DNA of 64,000 nt from Opitutaceae bacterium (GTDB lineage: Bacteria; Verrucomicrobiota; Verrucomicrobiia; Opitutales; Opitutaceae), in the NCBI GenBank assembly GCA_017994935.1, contig JAGOJU010000011.1, positions 17,871 through 81,870 on the forward strand, in the 5' to 3' direction. The notes beneath the pieces are model-generated. The model was not told the origin of the DNA and did not search any database. It saw nothing but the letters and a program-made list of their open reading frames with translations. A program made the translations under genes and the position numbers. This document shows positions 9,512-18,593 of the stretch, piece by piece; the stretch's first letter is position 1, and each line of letters opens with the position of its first letter.

Positions 9512-9539
9512 GACAATATTTCCAAGGTGCAAGGGGGCG

Positions 9540-10508
9540 TCAGCGCATGAGTTCTACGCTAGCCGGATTTGTTTCCGATACAAGAGGACCGACAAAAAGC
9601 CTTGTCGAATAATAGCGCTCCGCACGGTCGCACAGAATCGTAACAACCCGTGAACCTTCCGGCAGCTGCGCGGCCGTGCGCAATGCGGCGATGACGTTCG
9701 CCCCGGAAGAGGTCCCAACCAGGAGTCCGAACTCCGAGGCGAGCCGACGCGTCATGGCGATCGCGTCGGCACTCGCCACCTTCTCCTTGGCGTCGAGCTC
9801 CAATCCCTTGATCAACGGGGGGATATACCCGCCCGCCACCCCCTCGATACTGTGACAGCAGGGCGATTCACCGGAAAGCATGGCCGCTTCCGCCGGTTCC
9901 ATGGCGACAATTCTTACACGCGGATTGTGGGTCCGCAGCGCACGACTGACACCATTCAGCGTTCCGCCTGTCCCGTATCCGGAAACAAACGCGTCCACCT
10001 TCCCTTTCATCTGCGAAAGGATCTCACGGCCCGTATGCTCCAGGTGATCCAGCGCGTTCAGGGGATTCTCAAACTGACGGGGAAGAAAGTAACGGCTGTC
10101 CTGCTTCGCCATTTGTTCAGAGATCTCGATTCCCGTCACATAACCTCGCGTCGCGGCAAATAGCTGCAGTTCCGCACCGAAATGTTTCATCAAATGCCGG
10201 CGCTCGATGCTCGCCGTATCCGACATGAGGATCTTTACCCTGACACCAAAAAGTGCCCCGACCATGGCGAGTGCGATGCCGGTGTTTCCGCTCGTGCATT
10301 CCAGGATCGTGGTGTCGGGTCCCAGCAAGCCTCTTTCCCGCGCATCCGTAAGAATCGTCAGCGCAAGGCGATCCTTGATCGAACCACTGGGGTTCAGGTA
10401 CTCGCATTTTGCATGCAATGTGATGCCTTCCGCACGGAAATGAAGCGGGATCAACGGTGTGTTGCCAATGAGCGACAGGACAGCGGGGCGCGCGTTGGTG
10501 GTTGTCAT
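9540..10508 (-). CDS. Cysteine synthase (PLP-dependent O-acetylserine sulfhydrylase family)
   Basis: 322 residues from the ATG at 10508; a longer in-frame start at 10589 adds a basic, low-complexity tail and is less likely. Family motifs are intact: IGNTPLI, the PLP lysine in NPSGSIKDR (K45), the substrate loop TSGNTGIALAM, the phosphate loop SGYGTGGTLNG, and IEGVAGGYIPP. The enzyme makes cysteine from O-acetylserine and sulfide (or thiosulfate in the CysM type). CysK and CysM cannot be separated securely from motifs alone. It is transcribed with dsbD (28-base gap), linking cysteine supply with extracytoplasmic thiol chemistry, and is divergent from the five-domain thioredoxin gene across about 240 bases. 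Confidence 0.92.
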   Translation of the reverse strand: MTTTNARPAVLSLIGNTPLIPLHFRAEGITLHAKCEYLNPSGSIKDRLALTILTDARERGLLGPDTTILECTSGNTGIALAMVGALFGVRVKILMSDTASIERRHLMKHFGAELQLFAATRGYVTGIEISEQMAKQDSRYFLPRQFENPLNALDHLEHTGREILSQMKGKVDAFVSGYGTGGTLNGVSRALRTHNPRVRIVAMEPAEAAMLSGESPCCHSIEGVAGGYIPPLIKGLELDAKEKVASADAIAMTRRLASEFGLLVGTSSGANVIAALRTAAQLPEGSRVVTILCDRAERYYSTRLFVGPLVSETNPASVELMR

Positions 10509-10751
10509 TGAGGCTCGCGCAGACGCCGCCGGCCGGCGTCGTGCCGTGCGGACTCCGGGGAAGCTGGAACGTGATGGGTTGCTCGCCATTGCTGTCTGTA
10601 TATCATGTCACCCGTGCGGTTCCAATAGGTCAAAAGGGCGAAAAGACACGAATCCCGCGAGTTGTTACCGACGGCCTATTCGACAGGGCGCTGCGGTGTG
10701 CTACCGTGACACCTTGTTCATTTCGAACGCTCATCCCTGAATTACCAACCC

Positions 10752-13700
10752 ATGAAATCATCGCTCTTGCCGATCCTTATTTTCGCTGCGGCAGGCACGG
10801 CCGCCGCGGGATTTGCCCAGGCACCCGACACCGTCGCACCATCCTCCGCACCGAGTTCGGCATTTCCCCGCCTGAAGGAAGGCGACCTTGCCCCTGACTT
10901 CGAGGTCGTGGGGTCCGATGGCAAGACGATCAGGCTGTCCGATTTTCGCGGCAAGAAGGTGCTTGTCGACATCTGGGCAACGTGGTGCGGGCCCTGTGTG
11001 GCCTCCATGCCGCACAACAGCGAAATCGCGAAGAATTTCGCCAAGGATGACCTGGTCGTGCTCGCCGTGTGCGCCGACGACAGCCGCGCAAACTACGAAG
11101 GCTGGGTGAAACGGAATGCGTCCAAGTATGCATTCCTCACCGCGCACGACACTGCGGGCAAGGACAACTGGGACAATTCCGTATTCAACACGAAGTACCG
11201 TGTATCCGGTTTTCCCACACTTTTTCTCATCGATCGCAATGGACGCATCGTTGGGCAGACCTCCGGCGGCGGCAACAACGAGAACCCCTATCTGATTCGT
11301 CTCCTCGCCAAGGGCGGCATTCCCGTCGACACCTCCCACCTGCCGCCCGAACCCACAGGAGGGCCGAAGTCCATTCCAGCCATGAAGAAGACGATGGCAA
11401 TGGGCATGGGTGCACCCGCGCAGTCGGCAGCTGCAGTGAGTCCCACCGCACGATTCGCCTCGATGGCCGCCGGCACCACTGTTCCCGATTTCACCATGCT
11501 CGATGTCTCGGGCAAGGAAGTGAAATTGTCCTCGTTTCTCGGAAAACCGACTCTGATCGCCTTTTGGACGGGCCCTCGGGCGCCCGCGGATGACGTCGCC
11601 CAGATCCACTCCGCCTACAAGGACAAGGGTCTCCAGGTCATCGGAATCAATACCGCCACAGACAACGCGGAGTTCGCAAAATGGTATGCGTCGAATCCGG
11701 GCGCCATTCCCTTCCCCGTCTATTCCGATCCCGCAGGCAAGGCTCCCATGGAAAGCATTTCGTACATGACCTTTGGCGCAGGCATGTACCCCGCCTACGG
11801 CATGATCGACGCCAAAGGAAAACTCGTGGGTGGCATGATTGGCATGGGCCCCAAAGTGAGCGGGTGGCTTCGTGATCTCGTGAAAAATGCGGGCTTTGCC
11901 CTCACACCGGCGGACGAAAACATGCTCGCTGACACAATCAAGGCGCAGGCCAAGGCACACCCCGCAGGCACAGCCGTGAAGGCTACTGCGATCACGCCGC
12001 GCCCGGGCGGCGAGACGGCTCCCACACGCCCCGCAACGCTCGGAGCCGGCGCCATTGCTCCGGATTTCGTCATGCACACGGTCGACGGTCGCGAGGTTCG
12101 CCTTTCGGACTTCAAAGGCAGGATTGTGATCCTGGACTTCTGGGCCACGTGGTGCGGTCCGTGCATTGCCTCCTTTCCGCATACACAAAAGGTGGCTGCG
12201 AAGTACAAGGACCAGGACGTTGTCGTCCTGGCCTCGGGCACGAGCGACAAGATCGACTCGTTCAAGAAATGGATCCCGAAGAACCAGCCGAAGTATCCCG
12301 ATATTCAGTTCACCTTTGATCCCAACGAACGCGGCTCAGCAACCGAGGGGGAACGCGCGTCGGCAAAACTCTATCACGTCGTAAGCATTCCCACCCAGTT
12401 CGTCATTGGACGCGATGGCAGGATTGCCGCCACCATCGTCGGCAACGGCGGGGAGAGTGACGCCCGTACAGAGACCGCCCTCGCCGGGCTGGGCGTCAAG
12501 GTGGACGCCAGCATTGTCGAGAAGGGCAAGGCACAACTTAAGGAGGCGGAAGAGCGCGAGGCCGCACAGCGCGAGGCCGCCAAGACTCCGCGGCCTCCGT
12601 TCATCGAAAACTACGGCAAGCTGAAGGCCGGGGAAGTCGCTCCTCCTGTCGACGTCATGACCGCCGATGGCCAGACAGAAAAGCTCTCCGACATCACTGC
12701 CGGAAAGGTGGCTGTCATCGGCATCTGGAACGCCTCAATGGGCCCTCCTGCTCCCATGCTGCAGATGTGGGAGTCATGGAACAACAGCTACCGCGACGCA
12801 AACGTCACTTTCGTCGGTATCAGCGCATTCGGTTCGCGCGAAGACTTCAACGCCTGGGTCGCCAAGAACAAGGAATCCATCTCGTTCCCTGTCGTCCTCG
12901 ATCCCGCGGGCAGTCCGCCACGGCCGGAGAAGGACTATGCCGATCTCACGGATGAGGAGAAAGGCGCATATGCCGCGAAGTCGCGTGAGCACATGAAGCA
13001 TGTCATCCCCTTTCTGCTCGGCGGAGTCATCACCCCGATCCCCTCAGGCATGGTGCTCGATGCCAAGGGAAGACTCGTAGGATGGTTCGCCGGTTACGGC
13101 GATCATGCGTCCGAGGCCGTGGCCAATCTGCTCCTGCGGGCAGGCGTCACGCTCAAGCCGGACCACAAGCCCTCGCGCGTTTGGACCGCCGAGGAAACCA
13201 AGCCTGCCCCTGCGGAGGCGCGCAAGAGCACGATCGCCATCGGAAAGATGGCGCCTGACTTCGAAACCACCACACTCGACAAAAAGGCGATCCGGATTTC
13301 CGACTACAAGGGCAAGGTCGTGATTCTCGATTTCTGGGCCACCTGGTGCGGACCGTGCATGAGCGCCATGCCGCACACCCAGGAGGTTGCTGCGAAGTAC
13401 AAGGACCAGGGCGTCGTGGTTCTCGGGTCATGCACGAGCGACGGCCGCGCCCAGTTTGAACGCTGGGTGAAGGCGAATCAGGAGAAGTACCCCGATATCG
13501 TCTGGACTCACGACAAGGAAGAGCGCGGCCCGAAACGCGCATCGTTCGACCTCTACGGTGTGGCCGGAATTCCCACCCAGTTCATCATCGACCGCGAGGG
13601 TCGCATCGTCGACATCGTGGTCGGATACATGCAGGGTGAGGCCGTCCTCGACGCGGCCCTGGCCAAGGCAGGGATCAAGGTCGATCCCGCCCTCGTCGAG

Positions 13701-13790
13701 AAAGGCGCCGCCGATCTCAGGCGTCGCGCGGTGCTCGCAGGCGAGGCCCCTGCCCCAGCTCAGAAGCTCGTGCCTCCGCAAACCCGGTAG
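10752..13790 (+). CDS. Secreted protein with five tandem TlpA/ResA-like thioredoxin domains
   Basis: 1012 residues. A signal peptide (ILIFAAAGTAAAGFAQA) precedes five thioredoxin-fold units repeating about every 195-200 residues. Units 1, 3 and 5 each have a full active site (WATWCGPC; cysteines at 79/82, 468/471 and 866/869). Units 2 and 4 have lost both cysteines: the aligned positions read RAPA (276-279) and MGPP (663-666). The last parts of the even units resemble each other (FPV..DPAG, then DAKGKLVG or DAKGRLVG), and units 3 and 5 resemble each other, suggesting duplication of an active-inactive pair. TlpA/ResA proteins reduce disulfides of secreted or haem-binding proteins using electrons from DsbD or CcdA. 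The nearby dsbD supports that role. A LuxR-type regulator follows 27 bases downstream on the same strand. Confidence 0.93.
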   Translation: MKSSLLPILIFAAAGTAAAGFAQAPDTVAPSSAPSSAFPRLKEGDLAPDFEVVGSDGKTIRLSDFRGKKVLVDIWATWCGPCVASMPHNSEIAKNFAKDDLVVLAVCADDSRANYEGWVKRNASKYAFLTAHDTAGKDNWDNSVFNTKYRVSGFPTLFLIDRNGRIVGQTSGGGNNENPYLIRLLAKGGIPVDTSHLPPEPTGGPKSIPAMKKTMAMGMGAPAQSAAAVSPTARFASMAAGTTVPDFTMLDVSGKEVKLSSFLGKPTLIAFWTGPRAPADDVAQIHSAYKDKGLQVIGINTATDNAEFAKWYASNPGAIPFPVYSDPAGKAPMESISYMTFGAGMYPAYGMIDAKGKLVGGMIGMGPKVSGWLRDLVKNAGFALTPADENMLADTIKAQAKAHPAGTAVKATAITPRPGGETAPTRPATLGAGAIAPDFVMHTVDGREVRLSDFKGRIVILDFWATWCGPCIASFPHTQKVAAKYKDQDVVVLASGTSDKIDSFKKWIPKNQPKYPDIQFTFDPNERGSATEGERASAKLYHVVSIPTQFVIGRDGRIAATIVGNGGESDARTETALAGLGVKVDASIVEKGKAQLKEAEEREAAQREAAKTPRPPFIENYGKLKAGEVAPPVDVMTADGQTEKLSDITAGKVAVIGIWNASMGPPAPMLQMWESWNNSYRDANVTFVGISAFGSREDFNAWVAKNKESISFPVVLDPAGSPPRPEKDYADLTDEEKGAYAAKSREHMKHVIPFLLGGVITPIPSGMVLDAKGRLVGWFAGYGDHASEAVANLLLRAGVTLKPDHKPSRVWTAEETKPAPAEARKSTIAIGKMAPDFETTTLDKKAIRISDYKGKVVILDFWATWCGPCMSAMPHTQEVAAKYKDQGVVVLGSCTSDGRAQFERWVKANQEKYPDIVWTHDKEERGPKRASFDLYGVAGIPTQFIIDREGRIVDIVVGYMQGEAVLDAALAKAGIKVDPALVEKGAADLRRRAVLAGEAPAPAQKLVPPQTR

Positions 13791-13817
13791 TTGAGTCCGC
13801 CGGCGATTTCCGTCAGG

Positions 13818-15032
13818 ATGCGTGCCGAGGTGAAAAGGAAAAGGACATCACCCGGCACGGCAGCTCCCATCGTTGAAGCGAGGGATCGCTCCCCCCATCT
13901 GGAGGATCCCGCGCTGCGGCGTCTGATCGTCGACATGCAGGTCGCCGCCAGCATTCCGGAGCTCTGGAAGGCGCTGCACCGGCTGCTCCAGCAGGCGATC
14001 CCCAATCATCATTCGACGACCCTTTTCCTCGATGCGATGGAGAAGAATCCCGGCGCGCTCACCCTGCATTCGCAGCCCTCGAGGAAGCCGCCGGACTGGT
14101 GGAAGGCAAGGGCCAGGCTTTCACCCACGCATGCCTGGCTCGACGCGCATCCCGGCGTCAAGCTCTACAGCCTGGACGATGTTGTCCCCGACCGGGTCGC
14201 GCTGAAAAACAGCGATTTCTACCGCCATGTCCTCATTCCGGAGGGCTGGGACAAACTGCTGGGGCTGACCCTCTGGCAGCAGGGTGAGCGAAAGAGCATC
14301 CTCTGCCTGCGACGCGCAATGAACCAGCCTGCGTTCAATGATGGCGAGAAGGCGCTGATGCTGGAGATCCATCCGTTTCTCGACCGCAACCTGCGTCGCC
14401 TGGAAAAGCACGAGGAGGAAGTCGTTGCGCGCAACAGCCTGCAGCAATTCATCAACCTCCTTCCCCAGGGCATCCTCCTAGTGAATGCCCGCCACGAACT
14501 CGTCTTTGCGAATCACGAGGCCTTCGAAGCCTGCGCCGTCTGGAATCACGGCGCCGCCGCCGCGCGCCAGCTCAACGGGCGCGCCGTCTTCGCCGTACCT
14601 CCCGCCTTCATCGAGGTCTACCACGAGCTCATGTCGCGACACTACGCGGCCGCCCTTGCGGATCCCGACGGGCACCATCCGCCGGAGAAGCGACGCCTGA
14701 TCCATCCGAAACTGGAACACATGCAGGCTGACCTGTCGCTCTTCTCCCTGGACGACCCGCTGCTCTCACGTCCCAACCTTTTTGCCCAGATCATCAACCG
14801 CCAGTCTCTGAATCCCTCGACACCCGCGACGATGGACCGTCAGCTGACGGTGCTTGCGCGCCTCACCCAGCGCGAGAAGGAAGTCGCCCTCCTCGTGCGC
14901 GACGGACTCAGCAACGACGAGATCGCCCAACGCCTTTCAAAGGGAGTGGGCACGGTCAAGAACCAGTTGCAGTCGATCTTTGGAAAACTCGAGATCGATT
15001 CGCGTGCCAAATTGATCTCGCTGCTGCGGTAG
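13818..15032 (+). CDS. LuxR-family transcriptional regulator
   Basis: 404 residues from the ATG at 13818; a TTG at 13791 immediately after the previous stop is also possible. The C-terminal ~65 residues are a LuxR/GerE helix-turn-helix (LTQREKEVALLVRDGLSNDE then IAQRLSKGVGTVKNQLQSIF). The N-terminal ~330 residues are a putative sensing region without a recognisable receiver domain. The middle part (LQQFINLLPQGILLVNARHE, then VFANHEAFEACAV) resembles a PAS-like fold, and the first part may be GAF-like. No membrane segment is seen, so it should be cytoplasmic. It follows the five-domain thioredoxin gene closely and may be co-transcribed and control it, but that is inference. It is convergent with the TonB receptor. 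Confidence 0.85.
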   Translation: MRAEVKRKRTSPGTAAPIVEARDRSPHLEDPALRRLIVDMQVAASIPELWKALHRLLQQAIPNHHSTTLFLDAMEKNPGALTLHSQPSRKPPDWWKARARLSPTHAWLDAHPGVKLYSLDDVVPDRVALKNSDFYRHVLIPEGWDKLLGLTLWQQGERKSILCLRRAMNQPAFNDGEKALMLEIHPFLDRNLRRLEKHEEEVVARNSLQQFINLLPQGILLVNARHELVFANHEAFEACAVWNHGAAAARQLNGRAVFAVPPAFIEVYHELMSRHYAAALADPDGHHPPEKRRLIHPKLEHMQADLSLFSLDDPLLSRPNLFAQIINRQSLNPSTPATMDRQLTVLARLTQREKEVALLVRDGLSNDEIAQRLSKGVGTVKNQLQSIFGKLEIDSRAKLISLLR

Positions 15033-15292
15033 TTCACCGCACGCCCTCCACCCCGGCGCATCGTTCCCAAATGGAGCAGGGTCACGCGTCGTCGTGACCG
15101 GTTCGAGATCATCCGGAAAATCATACGCCGGCGTCAGCCGCAGCCAGAATCTCGATCCAGGCAGAACGACAAGAGAACCGGCGATGTGACGCGGAAATCG
15201 GTCACAGGTCACGACGACGCATGCCCCTCCAGATTTCTTCCGGCGTCGTTTGTCACTCCATTCCAAGGAGGCCGATTTCTTGTCGCGCAAGG

Positions 15293-15319
15293 GCGTCCGC
15301 GGAGCATGCCCGCGGACGC
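15293..15319. terminator. Perfect 10-bp GC hairpin between convergent genes
   Basis: GCGTCCGCGG at 15293-15302 pairs perfectly with CCGCGGACGC at 15310-15319 around a 7-base loop. It lies ten bases past the stop of the TonB receptor and about 260 bases past the LuxR gene. There is no T-run on either side, so it is not a classical intrinsic terminator. It may stabilise the 3' end or act with Rho. The rest of 15033-15328 shows no gene. Confidence 0.5.
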
Positions 15320-15328
15320 GCGATCAAA

Positions 15329-18298
15329 TCAGAACGGCAGGCGGAAGGACAGTTCGTACGACCGTCCCAGCACCAGATTGCTGTGCAGACCGCCGTTGTA
15401 GCCGAATGCGGTGTCCGAGAAGGGTGGCTCCTTGTCGAAGAGGTTGCTGATGCCGAAGGACAGCGACAACCCCTTCCCATAGCCCCGCCAGACTCCTTTT
15501 GGAAAACGGTAGCTGCCGCGCACATCGACCCGCATCACCGCGGGCGTGGGCAGATACCGGATGGCGCTGTTGTTGGCGACAAACGTATTGCCGGTAAGGT
15601 TGGTTTCGAATCCATCGATATAGTTCACGAACAGGGATGCGCTCATTGGACCCCGATCCCACAGCAAGGACGCGATATAGCGCCATTTTGGCGGCGCACC
15701 TGTGTCGTCTTCGAGAATCACCGGAGGCTGACCAGGCGCCAGGGTCTTTTCATTCTTGAGCGACCGAGAAGCGCTTCCAGACAAGCGCCACCTGCCGAGC
15801 CTTTCGTTGGGCAGCGAATAATCCACGCGAAAATCGAGGAAATGCGCAAGAATGCTTCCAAAGTTGATGAACGTGGTGTCGATGGAGGTCAAGCGACCGG
15901 GCTGATTCGCAGCGATATCCTCGGGAGTTGCGGGAGCCCTGACAATGCGGTCTTGAAACAGCGCTTCATTGTTGACGATGACCGTTGCCGAAAGGCGCTG
16001 AAGCGCGTTCTTCTGCTCGATCCGCGTGTAGTTGACCTCAAAGGTCAGCCCTTTCAGAACCGGCGGCTCGAATAGCAGGCCGTATTTCTCGGTTGTCGAA
16101 GTTTCCGGGCCCATGTCGGGTGCAGAGCCGGAAGACACCTGAACGTTGGGAGTCGATGCAGGAGTGCGCCGTGGATCCACGACGGTCGAGTTGGAAACGG
16201 TGGGCGCAATCTGGTATTCGCTGAGGAAAGGGACACGGAACCCTTCTGAGTAACTTGCGCGCAAAAGCAGCGATTTCACCGGAACCCACGCGATCCCATA
16301 CTTCGGGACGAACCTGGAGTACTGCTCATGGTCTTCATACCGGCCGGCAATCTGCAGGTCGAGTCGGCGCAAGAGTGGCAGAGCGTTGGGCTTGCCAAAT
16401 ACCGGAATGGAAAGTTCCGAAAACGCGGCGGTCGTATCCCTCGACCCACCGACCTGGGTGCGGGTCGGAACAGGCGCTACCGCCTCACGGGTATTGGTCG
16501 TGATGTTGTCGTTCTCCTCCTTGTAGAAGCTGCCACCCACGGCCATCTTGATCTGCCCACCTGGAAGGGAGTAGAGGCTTCCATCCGCATTGATGTCAAA
16601 CTGCTGCTCGGTCGAATCTGAATCCACCGTGTTGTAGAGAGCCATGCTCTCATAAATGGCCGCCTGCTTGCCGCCCGCCACACGAGCATCGTAAAAGGGA
16701 TTCAGTCGAAGTGAAAGGTCCGGGTTGGCCAATGCTGCCGTGATGGCAGCTCCATTGAACAGGCGTGTCACCTTGTCCATCTTGTAGTTCTGCCAGGAAT
16801 AGGACCCATCCCACTGCCAGGTATCCCCGAAGACACCCCGCAGTCCGACAGCACTCATCAGGGTCTTTGAGTGCGTCTTCTGGCTCGAAGGACCAAATTC
16901 ATAGTGAACCATGCCCACCAGCACATCCTGTCCAAATGGATTGTACGGATTGGCAACGCCATTGATCGTCGCCGGAACAACCGTGGAATAGTTTCCAAAA
17001 CCGCTGAATGCGGATGCCGAGGAAACTCCGGGCTGGGACTCAAAGATACCGCGCACATCCGCGTAACTCACCTTGCCGTAGAGTTCAACGGGGCTCTTGA
17101 ACTTATAGGTGAAGTTCCCTGCGAAATTGTAGCGTTCCGAGGCAGGAATGATATCGAGAAACTCTGCGGTATTTCCCCGAACCAGCCCGGAGGCGCTATT
17201 CAGATTGCTTGGCGGTGAGGCAACAAAGTTCGAGAGAATGGGGTTTCCCGTGATGCCGCCCTGCACCAACGCAAAGCGGGTTGGCGTCCCATCGGGGAGA
17301 AAAAATCCGGCCAGGTTTCCCGTACGGGCCTGGACCACCCCGGGGTACCCCCAATTGATCCGAAGATCCCTGCCGGCTGAAGGCGCTCCCGTCGAAACCA
17401 GGGTTCCGGCGGTGATTGCACGGTGATCCTGATTCTTGGAAAAGGCCCGCTGCGATGCCTTGAGATCGGCGCGACTGTAGTAATCCGCGCTCAACACCAC
17501 CTGGAGATTCCCCCTTGAAATGCCGGTGGTGATATTGGCAAACCGTTCGTGCCCGCCTCCGTGGAATGCACCGCGGTAGGATCCGCTGATCTCCGTGCCC
17601 GTCCACTTCTTCTTCAGCACAATGTTGACGACACCGCCGATAGCATCCGCGCCATATAGCGCCGAGGATCCGTCGGTGATGATCTCCACGCGCTCAACCA
17701 TGCCGAAGGGAATGCCGTTTAGATCGACGAATCCCTGACGCGAATCGGAGGATTGATTGCCTTCACCCGATTTGACCATGCGGCGCCCATCCACAAGCAC
17801 CAGCGTGGAACCCGCTCCCAGGCCGGAAAGGCTGATTCCTGAAACTCCGGTTTGACCGGGGGGCGCGGAGGATGCACCGAGGACAAAATTGATGGCGGGC
17901 GAAGTCGATTCGGTCCGCTGACCAAATTCGGGATTGAATTCGTTGGGAGTGGATCCTCGCCCCGAACTGATGCCCGTATAGTTTTGCGGCAGGAAATTGA
18001 AAAAGTCCGCCAAGGTCATCGCGCCGGTGGCATCGATGTAGGACCGGTCGTAGGTGATGACCGGGGATGGTCCCTCGACATCGGGTCTTCGTATGCGGGA
18101 TCCCAATACACGCATTTCCTCAAGTTCCGTCGCTTTGACCAGCTTCTCCGCATCAATGGTCTGGGTGCGGATGCGAGGAAGATCCTCGGCGGCATTGTCC
18201 GGCTTCGGAGCAGGCGATTGCGCGCGGGCAGCGCTTCCCAGCAGCAGGACGGCAAGGGAAAGGCGGAGGCTCAGTCTTGTAGGTGTAGGTTGATACAT
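15329..18298 (-). CDS. TonB-dependent outer-membrane receptor
   Basis: 989 residues from the ATG at 18298, which gives a good signal peptide (LRLSLAVLLLGSAARAQ). The plug domain follows (MRVLGSRIRRPDVEGPSPVI, later STLVLVDGRRMV and MVERVEIITDGSSALYGADA then IGGVVNIVLKKK). This is the conserved plug end seen in outer-membrane receptors. The remaining ~750 residues alternate short polar and amphipathic segments as in a 22-strand barrel, ending in an aromatic residue (SFRLPF) as required for outer-membrane insertion. No N-terminal signalling domain or CarboxypepD_reg repeat is seen. Such receptors import siderophores, vitamin B12 or glycans. The substrate is not evident and no transporter or hydrolase partner is adjacent. 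The 295 bases upstream carry only a small hairpin near 18522-18537. Confidence 0.93.
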   Translation of the reverse strand: MYQPTPTRLSLRLSLAVLLLGSAARAQSPAPKPDNAAEDLPRIRTQTIDAEKLVKATELEEMRVLGSRIRRPDVEGPSPVITYDRSYIDATGAMTLADFFNFLPQNYTGISSGRGSTPNEFNPEFGQRTESTSPAINFVLGASSAPPGQTGVSGISLSGLGAGSTLVLVDGRRMVKSGEGNQSSDSRQGFVDLNGIPFGMVERVEIITDGSSALYGADAIGGVVNIVLKKKWTGTEISGSYRGAFHGGGHERFANITTGISRGNLQVVLSADYYSRADLKASQRAFSKNQDHRAITAGTLVSTGAPSAGRDLRINWGYPGVVQARTGNLAGFFLPDGTPTRFALVQGGITGNPILSNFVASPPSNLNSASGLVRGNTAEFLDIIPASERYNFAGNFTYKFKSPVELYGKVSYADVRGIFESQPGVSSASAFSGFGNYSTVVPATINGVANPYNPFGQDVLVGMVHYEFGPSSQKTHSKTLMSAVGLRGVFGDTWQWDGSYSWQNYKMDKVTRLFNGAAITAALANPDLSLRLNPFYDARVAGGKQAAIYESMALYNTVDSDSTEQQFDINADGSLYSLPGGQIKMAVGGSFYKEENDNITTNTREAVAPVPTRTQVGGSRDTTAAFSELSIPVFGKPNALPLLRRLDLQIAGRYEDHEQYSRFVPKYGIAWVPVKSLLLRASYSEGFRVPFLSEYQIAPTVSNSTVVDPRRTPASTPNVQVSSGSAPDMGPETSTTEKYGLLFEPPVLKGLTFEVNYTRIEQKNALQRLSATVIVNNEALFQDRIVRAPATPEDIAANQPGRLTSIDTTFINFGSILAHFLDFRVDYSLPNERLGRWRLSGSASRSLKNEKTLAPGQPPVILEDDTGAPPKWRYIASLLWDRGPMSASLFVNYIDGFETNLTGNTFVANNSAIRYLPTPAVMRVDVRGSYRFPKGVWRGYGKGLSLSFGISNLFDKEPPFSDTAFGYNGGLHSNLVLGRSYELSFRLPF

Positions 18299-18593
18299 GG
18301 TTAGGCGGGTGGCAGGGACTTTGGATCGAAAAAAGCAGGAGCAGAGGCGTCGGTCACAGGAGTTCAACAGAAACGCACAATCATTCAAGGGACAGGCGGG
18401 CAACACGCAGATGTATTTCAGCCAGCTTGCTGCTTCCGAAGTATCTCATGTGATTCTTGAGGCACACAGGTGTCCGTAGGGCGTTGCACCCATCCTACGC
18501 GAGCGAAGGCAATGTAAGCCATAGGCCAAAAGGCCTAATCCAGCGTCACCGCAGGAAGAAATCCTTACCCACGCCGGACCGCACCGTGGGCAC

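Noticed and set aside
18522..18537. TAGGCCaaaaGGCCTA hairpin upstream of the TonB receptor
   Set aside because: The stem is only six base pairs without a T-run, and no conserved riboswitch elements surround it. It is mentioned in the receptor entry but not called as a regulatory element.
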